This document shows, piece after piece, positions 13,776 through 17,145 of a DNA stretch of 17,145 nt. The stretch's first letter is position 1, and the number at the start of each line of letters is the position of its first letter. The DNA comes from Chloroflexota bacterium. GTDB lineage: Bacteria > Chloroflexota > Anaerolineae > Anaerolineales > JACQED01. Both the position numbers and the translations under genes were made by a program. The stretch spans positions 1-17,145 of the forward strand of contig JACQED010000030.1 of NCBI GenBank assembly GCA_016200785.1, in the 5' to 3' direction. A model generated the notes under the pieces. That model was not told where the DNA came from. It saw only the letters and a list, made by a program, of their open reading frames with translations, and ran no database searches.

Positions 13776-14212
13776 TTTTTTGGCTTTAGTCTTGCCGTTT
13801 TCCGCACCTTGATCTTCGGCGCTCTGCCTCCCAGCATCCTCAGCCACTCCACCATATCCCCGATCAACGCCTCGCGCACCAGCAGGCGCTTGTTGGCCCA
13901 GTGCGCCACGCCGCTGGCTTCGTGAATATAGGCGTGCGAAGTCTCCTCGGTTGAATATGCCATCAGCGGGAGGACAAGGTCGGCGAACGGCCCGGCGGCG
14001 GCGCTCGTCGCCTGCCCGACGATGGTGTCCCAGCGCGCCTCGGTGCGCGAGTAGCGCAGTTGGAACTCGACGATCACGCCCTTGCCCACTTTCCAATACC
14101 AGGCCACGCCGATGCGCCCTCGGAAACCGGCAATGAAATTGCTCACGTCGAGGAACACTTCATCGGCGACGTGCAGTGCCTGGAAAGACGGGTAGATGCT
14201 CAGTGGTGGCAT
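13772..14212 (-). CDS. Hypothetical protein, 146 residues
   Basis: I do not recognise this protein. The ATG at 14212 is preceded by GGAGG at 8 bases, which decides against the longer frame that begins at 14269. It is soluble, with an aromatic stretch GVAWYWKVGKG at about 34-44, a helical middle with GPFADLVLPLM, and a very basic tail (KIKVRKTARLKPKN) that could contact nucleic acid. No catalytic motif is visible. It converges on the MNT gene and shares the CTAG of the stop codons, which makes it a neighbour rather than part of the toxin-antitoxin operon. Base composition resembles its neighbours. Confidence 0.7.
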   Translation of the reverse strand: MPPLSIYPSFQALHVADEVFLDVSNFIAGFRGRIGVAWYWKVGKGVIVEFQLRYSRTEARWDTIVGQATSAAAGPFADLVLPLMAYSTEETSHAYIHEASGVAHWANKRLLVREALIGDMVEWLRMLGGRAPKIKVRKTARLKPKN

Positions 14213-14251
14213 AAGCCGGCCTCCAGCAGTCGAGGGGAGATTGAACGCTGA

Positions 14252-14272
14252 CCCTTGCACCGCCCGCAAGGG
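14252..14272. repeat. Perfect inverted repeat in the gap between peptidase and unknown gene
   Basis: CCCTTGC (14252-14258) and GCAAGGG (14266-14272) form a seven-pair stem with a seven-base loop. There is no T-run on either side, so an intrinsic terminator is doubtful. Confidence 0.45.
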
Positions 14273-14279
14273 CAGGTGT

Positions 14280-14340
14280 GAACGCGGATTGACGCTGATT
14301 GGATTCTAGATCAGCGTTCCTCAGCGTGTATTAGCGTCCC
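14280..14340. repeat. 10-base iterated array forming a palindrome and coding the peptidase tail
   Basis: The left arm has two 10-base units with the core ACGCNGAT (GAACGCGGAT at 14280-14289, TGACGCTGAT at 14290-14299). The right arm has three 10-base units with the core YAGCGT at 14311, 14321 and 14331. ACGCTGAT (14292-14299) pairs with ATCAGCGT (14310-14317). The right arm is exactly the last ten codons, including the stop, of the S9 peptidase. Confidence 0.7.
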
Positions 14341-16143
14341 ATCCTTTAGGTGCCCGATGAAAAACTCCGCTCGCCGCCGATAGGCGTCAATCCGATTTTC
14401 CACTTTGGCGAAGCCGTGGCCCTCGCCGGGGTAGATGACAAGTTCGTGCGGGCGGCCAAGTTTGGCGAGCGCATCGGCGGCCTGCCGAGCCTCGTCGGGC
14501 GGGCAGCGCGGATCGTTCTCGCCAGCCAGTAGTTGCAGGGGAGCGATAACGTTATCCATGAAGAAGATCGGCGAATATTCGCGATAACGGTCGGCGTCCT
14601 TCACCGGGTCGCCGAAGTTTTCCATATCCCAGTACTGCAAGTCCTCGCGCTCATTGGCGTGCTCGGTGAACCAGTTGAGAAACGGCACGGCGGCGGAACC
14701 GGCGGCGAAGACCTTCGGATACTTGGTGAGTGCCGTCACGGTGAGATAGCCGCCGTAACTCGCGCCGGTAATGCCGAGGCGCTTCGGATCGGCAATACCC
14801 TCGCGCGCCAAATACTCCGCCCCCCGGATCACGTCGCGCATGTCGCCGCCGCCGAGGTCGAAGCGATTCGCAATTTGGTACGCCTTGCCGTAGCCGGTGC
14901 TTCCGCGATAGTTGACCGACAGCACGACGAAGCCGTGACTGACGAGGTGCTGGATGACGATGCTCCAATCGTTGTGCCACTGCCACGTTGGGCCGCCGTG
15001 AACGAACACGATGCCCGGCGGCAAGCCGGCTGTGGCCGCGCGCTCCGGGCGATAGAGGACGCCGTGAACCGTCCACTCGTCCGACCGCCAGCTGACCATC
15101 TCCGGCGCGGTGAAGTCATCGGGAGAGAATTCGGGTGGGAGAGATTGCGTAAGTTGGCGAAATTTGCCGGTGGCGAGATCGAGCGCCCACAGGTCTTCGG
15201 GGTGGCGCGCGCCGGCGTAGAGAAAGAGAAGATGCTTCCCGTCGGGCGAAAAGCGCGGGAGGAGATGAACGCCTGGTTCGACCTCGTGCGTCTCGGTCGC
15301 GCCCGTCGTCAAATCCTTCACGACCAGCGCGACGTTCCCATCCCGGTTGTGAGTATGGACGATGCGCCGCCCGTCGGGCGACCAGTCGGTCATCATCTTG
15401 TCCCACTCGCTCTCGGCGACCCATGCGATCGCGCCGCCCTCGAGATCGTAGATGCCGACGTCGTAAAAGCCGTGAGCGTTCGACGCGAAAAGAATCCGGC
15501 GGCTGTCGGGCGACCAGCGCGGAATGAACGCATCAATCATTCCATTCGCGTCGCCGAGCGCGCGAACCTCGCCGCCGCCGACCGGCACGATGAACACGCC
15601 CGTGTCCTGCCCGACAGTGTGCGAGTTGACGGCGAGCCAGTGGCCATCCGGCGACCACTCGGCGGTGTAGTCGGTGTACGAATGCTCGGTGACGCGCCGC
15701 GCCGCGCCGGTTGCGATGTCGAGAATGTAAGTCGCCATTTGTCCGGCGCGATTTGAGACGAACGCGATCTGCCGGCCGTCGGGCGACCACGAGACTTCGG
15801 GGTTGATCGTTTCGTCGGGTGTGGCGGGCGTGAGGTTGCGTATCGCGCCCGTCGTGAGGTCGTAGAGGAAAACGTCGCAATTCTCGTCGCCGCCGCAATC
15901 CTGCGCGAAGGCCAGCGTTTTTCCGTCGGGCGAAAACCTTGGTCCGGCCTTGCTCTCCAGCCCGGAGGTGATTCGCCGGGGCGCGTCATCGCCCTGGATC
16001 GACACGAGCCAGATTTCGGCGTGGCCGGATTTCTCCCACACGACCGCCGCCTGTTGGCCGTCGGGCGAAACGTCGTAAGCGCCGGGGCCGGCGACAACGC
16101 CGAGAATACGGACGAGGGATTCGATGTCGAAGGACTTTTTCAT
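14311..16143 (-). CDS. S9 family peptidase (prolyl oligopeptidase / acylaminoacyl-peptidase type)
   Basis: The 610-residue protein starts at the ATG at 16143 (MKKSFDIESLV); the upstream in-frame ATG would add only residues coded by a repeat array and is rejected. Residues about 20-340 form a beta-propeller of repeated SPDG blades (for example 26-29, 71-74, 120-123, 164-167, 255-258), the gate of S9 peptidases. The alpha/beta-hydrolase domain (about 350-600) has the oxyanion loop HGGP (382-385), nucleophile S462 in GASYGG, acid D544 in AGENDPRCP and base H576 in GEGHGF: a complete triad. There is no signal peptide, so it probably trims short peptides in the cytoplasm. A TGCTATAAT about 60 bases upstream is a likely promoter. 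The last nine residues and the stop are coded by a repeat array, and the ribosome site lies inside another. Confidence 0.93.
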   Translation of the reverse strand: MKKSFDIESLVRILGVVAGPGAYDVSPDGQQAAVVWEKSGHAEIWLVSIQGDDAPRRITSGLESKAGPRFSPDGKTLAFAQDCGGDENCDVFLYDLTTGAIRNLTPATPDETINPEVSWSPDGRQIAFVSNRAGQMATYILDIATGAARRVTEHSYTDYTAEWSPDGHWLAVNSHTVGQDTGVFIVPVGGGEVRALGDANGMIDAFIPRWSPDSRRILFASNAHGFYDVGIYDLEGGAIAWVAESEWDKMMTDWSPDGRRIVHTHNRDGNVALVVKDLTTGATETHEVEPGVHLLPRFSPDGKHLLFLYAGARHPEDLWALDLATGKFRQLTQSLPPEFSPDDFTAPEMVSWRSDEWTVHGVLYRPERAATAGLPPGIVFVHGGPTWQWHNDWSIVIQHLVSHGFVVLSVNYRGSTGYGKAYQIANRFDLGGGDMRDVIRGAEYLAREGIADPKRLGITGASYGGYLTVTALTKYPKVFAAGSAAVPFLNWFTEHANEREDLQYWDMENFGDPVKDADRYREYSPIFFMDNVIAPLQLLAGENDPRCPPDEARQAADALAKLGRPHELVIYPGEGHGFAKVENRIDAYRRRAEFFIGHLKDGTLIHAEER

Positions 16144-16149
16144 GAACTT

Positions 16150-16177
16150 CAAACTCCAAATGCCAAACTCCAAACTC
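16150..16177. repeat. 7-base iterated array (CAAACTC), four units
   Basis: Units at 16150, 16157, 16164 and 16171 read CAAACTC, CAAATGC, CAAACTC and CAAACTC in exact phase, without an inverted partner. On the minus strand the array supplies GGAG, 13 to 16 bases ahead of the peptidase ATG, and would add a spurious repeat-coded N-terminus if read as coding. Confidence 0.65.
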
Positions 16178-16200
16178 AAGTATGCAAACGGCCAACGAGA

Positions 16201-16209
16201 ATTATAGCA
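16201..16209 (-). promoter_or_regulatory. Probable extended -10 promoter of the S9 peptidase gene
   Basis: TGCTATAAT on the minus strand is a perfect extended -10 (TGn plus TATAAT). It puts the transcript start near 16194 and a leader of about 50 bases that contains the CAAACTC array. No -35 match is seen. Confidence 0.5.
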
Positions 16210-16235
16210 TCGGGGTATACTTGCCGCTGGCTGCG

Positions 16236-16270
16236 GACTGACGACCGATGACTGAAGACTGAGGACTTAG
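16236..16270. repeat. 7-base iterated array (GACTGAN), five units
   Basis: Five units in exact 7-base phase: GACTGAC, GACCGAT, GACTGAA, GACTGAG and GACTTAG. There is no inverted partner. It stands between the peptidase promoter and the next palindromic array. Confidence 0.65.
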
Positions 16271-16281
16271 AAGAAAAACAG

Positions 16282-16344
16282 GCCACGAATTTCACGAATT
16301 ACTCGAAACGGCGGCTCCTTCGTAAAATTCGTGCAATTCGTGGC
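16282..16344. repeat. 9-base iterated array (CCACGAATT) with perfect inverted partner
   Basis: Units of nine, CCACGAATT, TCACGAATT and ACTCGAAAC, run from 16283 to 16309. GCCACGAATT (16282-16291) pairs perfectly with AATTCGTGGC (16335-16344), and CACGAATT (16293-16300) with AATTCGTG (16326-16333), so the structure has two stacked perfect stems. It lies about 30 bases before the DUF4870 start. Confidence 0.75.
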
Positions 16345-16375
16345 AAAGATTCCTGTTCGAGATAGATGAGAACAC

Positions 16376-16831
16376 ATGACAACCGAAGCCTCCCCGACCT
16401 CCGACGAACGTCTCATGGCGGCGCTGGCGCACTTCTTCGGCCCGATCGTCGCGCTGATCGTCTGGGCCACTCAGAAAGACAAATCGCGCTTCGTCCGCTT
16501 TCAATCGGTGCAGGCCCTCGCCTTCGACTTGACCGTGGTCGTCGTCGCCTTCGTCGTAATCGGCTGCTTCGTGGCGCTCGTTTTTGGCACTGCGCTGTTG
16601 GGAACAACGGGCACGTTCATCGCGGCCAATCAGAATCAGGATTCTGGCGGGTCAATCCTCGGCCTGCTGGTCGGCCTGACCTTCTTCCTTCCCTTCCTCG
16701 CTTGGTGCCCAATGATGATCCTCGTCATCAGCACGTTGGTCGCGCGTGTCATTGCCGCGATCAGTGTTTTTCAGGGCAAAGATTTCCGCTACCCGGTGCT
16801 GGGGGCGAGGGTTGAGAAGTTTCTCGGCTGA
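16376..16831 (+). CDS. DUF4870-type small membrane protein
   Basis: The 151-residue protein resembles the DUF4870 (Tic20-like) family: a short polar N-terminus with SDERLMAALAHFFG, first helix at about 14-31, the conserved turn KDKSRFVRFQSVQAL (34-48), then helices at about 49-75, 93-109 and 111-132. The family is widespread and its function is unknown; a loose relation to membrane channel proteins of the Tic20 type has been suggested. No signal peptide is evident. The ATG at 16376 has only a weak ribosome site (GATGAGAAC). It comes just after a palindromic array and 62 bases before the ECF sigma factor start on the same strand, so the two may be co-transcribed, though a promoter-like TATACC lies in the gap. 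Confidence 0.85.
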   Translation: MTTEASPTSDERLMAALAHFFGPIVALIVWATQKDKSRFVRFQSVQALAFDLTVVVVAFVVIGCFVALVFGTALLGTTGTFIAANQNQDSGGSILGLLVGLTFFLPFLAWCPMMILVISTLVARVIAAISVFQGKDFRYPVLGARVEKFLG

Positions 16832-16893
16832 TCACTTTTCACAAATCCGCCCGAACCTGGTTATACCTCTCGGAGGCACGCAACGAGAAATGG

Positions 16894-17145
16894 ATGACAC
16901 TGCCGATGGACTTCGAATCCCTCGTCGAAAAACACAGCGCGGAAATCTTCGGCTACCTGTGGCGGCTGACGCGCGACGAGGCCGACGCGCAGGATTGCCT
17001 GCAAGATGCTTTTCTCCGGGCGTATCGGGCTTTTGACCGATTGGACTCGCGCGCCAATCACCGGGCGTGGATTTATCGCATCGCCACGAACGTCGCGCTC
17101 ACGCACCTTAAGCGCCGGGCGCGCGACTCGGCTCGCAATGCCCCA
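16894..17145 (+). CDS. ECF-type RNA polymerase sigma factor, 3' end cut by the window
   Basis: The frame is open for 84 codons to the window edge. Region 2 of sigma-70-family ECF factors is clear: YLWRLTRDEADAQDCLQDAF at 21-40 (core binding and -10 recognition helices) and AWIYRIATNVALTHLKRRAR at 58-77, the usual end of region 2.4. Region 4 lies beyond the window, so subgroup and anti-sigma partner are unknown. It would direct RNA polymerase to a stress-responsive set of promoters. The start may be 16894 or 16906, both ATG in frame; the nearest GGAGG (16872-16876) is rather far from both. Confidence 0.88.
   Translation, partial: MTLPMDFESLVEKHSAEIFGYLWRLTRDEADAQDCLQDAFLRAYRAFDRLDSRANHRAWIYRIATNVALTHLKRRARDSARNAP

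Noticed and set aside
13775..13782. T-run after the MNT stop as an intrinsic terminator
   Set aside because: No stable stem comes before it, and these bases code the Lys-rich tail of the convergent gene.
14533..15756. Long open frame of 407 codons on the plus strand
   Set aside because: It is antisense to the S9 peptidase, which has full catalytic and propeller motifs. The product has no family features and is a by-product of high GC codon use.
16144..16179. Extra N-terminal residues for the S9 peptidase
   Set aside because: They are coded by the CAAACTC array; such translations are a known annotation artefact and add no signal peptide.
788..16344. CRISPR array or transposon for the iterated repeats
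   Set aside because: Units are 7-10 bases without spacers, and there is no cas gene, transposase or target-site duplication visible.

Overview
The window is GC-rich bacterial chromosome, densely packed with genes on both strands. Gene content and intergenic style fit an uncultured Chloroflexota (Anaerolineae-like) bacterium: a zinc-ribbon/class III cyclase/AAA/TPR protein, a DUF711 protein, a DUF4870 protein, an S9 peptidase, and intergenic arrays of short iterated words. This placement is inference; there is no rRNA or marker gene to prove it. I see no tRNA, rRNA, CRISPR array, transposase or phage gene, and no gene-free stretch longer than 300 bases.

Layout from left to right: a membrane protein cut by the left edge (minus); a DUF711 protein (minus); a PLP-dependent threonine/serine dehydratase (plus); a protein built from two copies of one small alpha/beta domain (minus); a cyclic-nucleotide-binding histidine kinase (plus). 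Next is a tight minus-strand run read from 7627 down to 5331: a methyltransferase interrupted by two adjacent in-frame TGA codons, a membrane-anchored GGDEF diguanylate cyclase, and a TPMT-like methyltransferase carrying a 24-base in-frame repeat insert. Divergent from that run is a 1069-residue cyclase/ATPase/TPR signalling protein (plus). Then come a Rieske protein with a long helical C-terminal region (minus), the 3' stump of an acyl-CoA thioesterase gene (plus), a HEPN/MNT toxin-antitoxin pair (plus), a small unknown protein (minus), an S9 peptidase (minus), a DUF4870 membrane protein (plus) and the start of an ECF sigma factor (plus).

Signal transduction is the main theme of the middle third. 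A possible cAMP/cGMP producer, a histidine kinase with a cyclic-nucleotide sensor and a c-di-GMP synthase lie within about 7 kb. They are not one operon, so a shared circuit is only a possibility.

The most unusual structure is outside the genes. At least seven intergenic sites hold arrays of 7-, 8-, 9- or 10-base words; the word differs from site to site, but the period is close to constant within a site. Several are followed by an inverted, complementary array, so the whole folds as a long imperfect hairpin. They occur in convergent, divergent and tandem gaps and reach into genes: one array of three 10-base units encodes the last nine residues and the stop codon of the peptidase. Two further repeat-like sequences sit in frame inside genes. 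The second notable signal is the TGA-TGA pair in the methyltransferase, followed about 10 nt later by a strong hairpin, which is either a plain double nonsense lesion or a candidate selenocysteine site.
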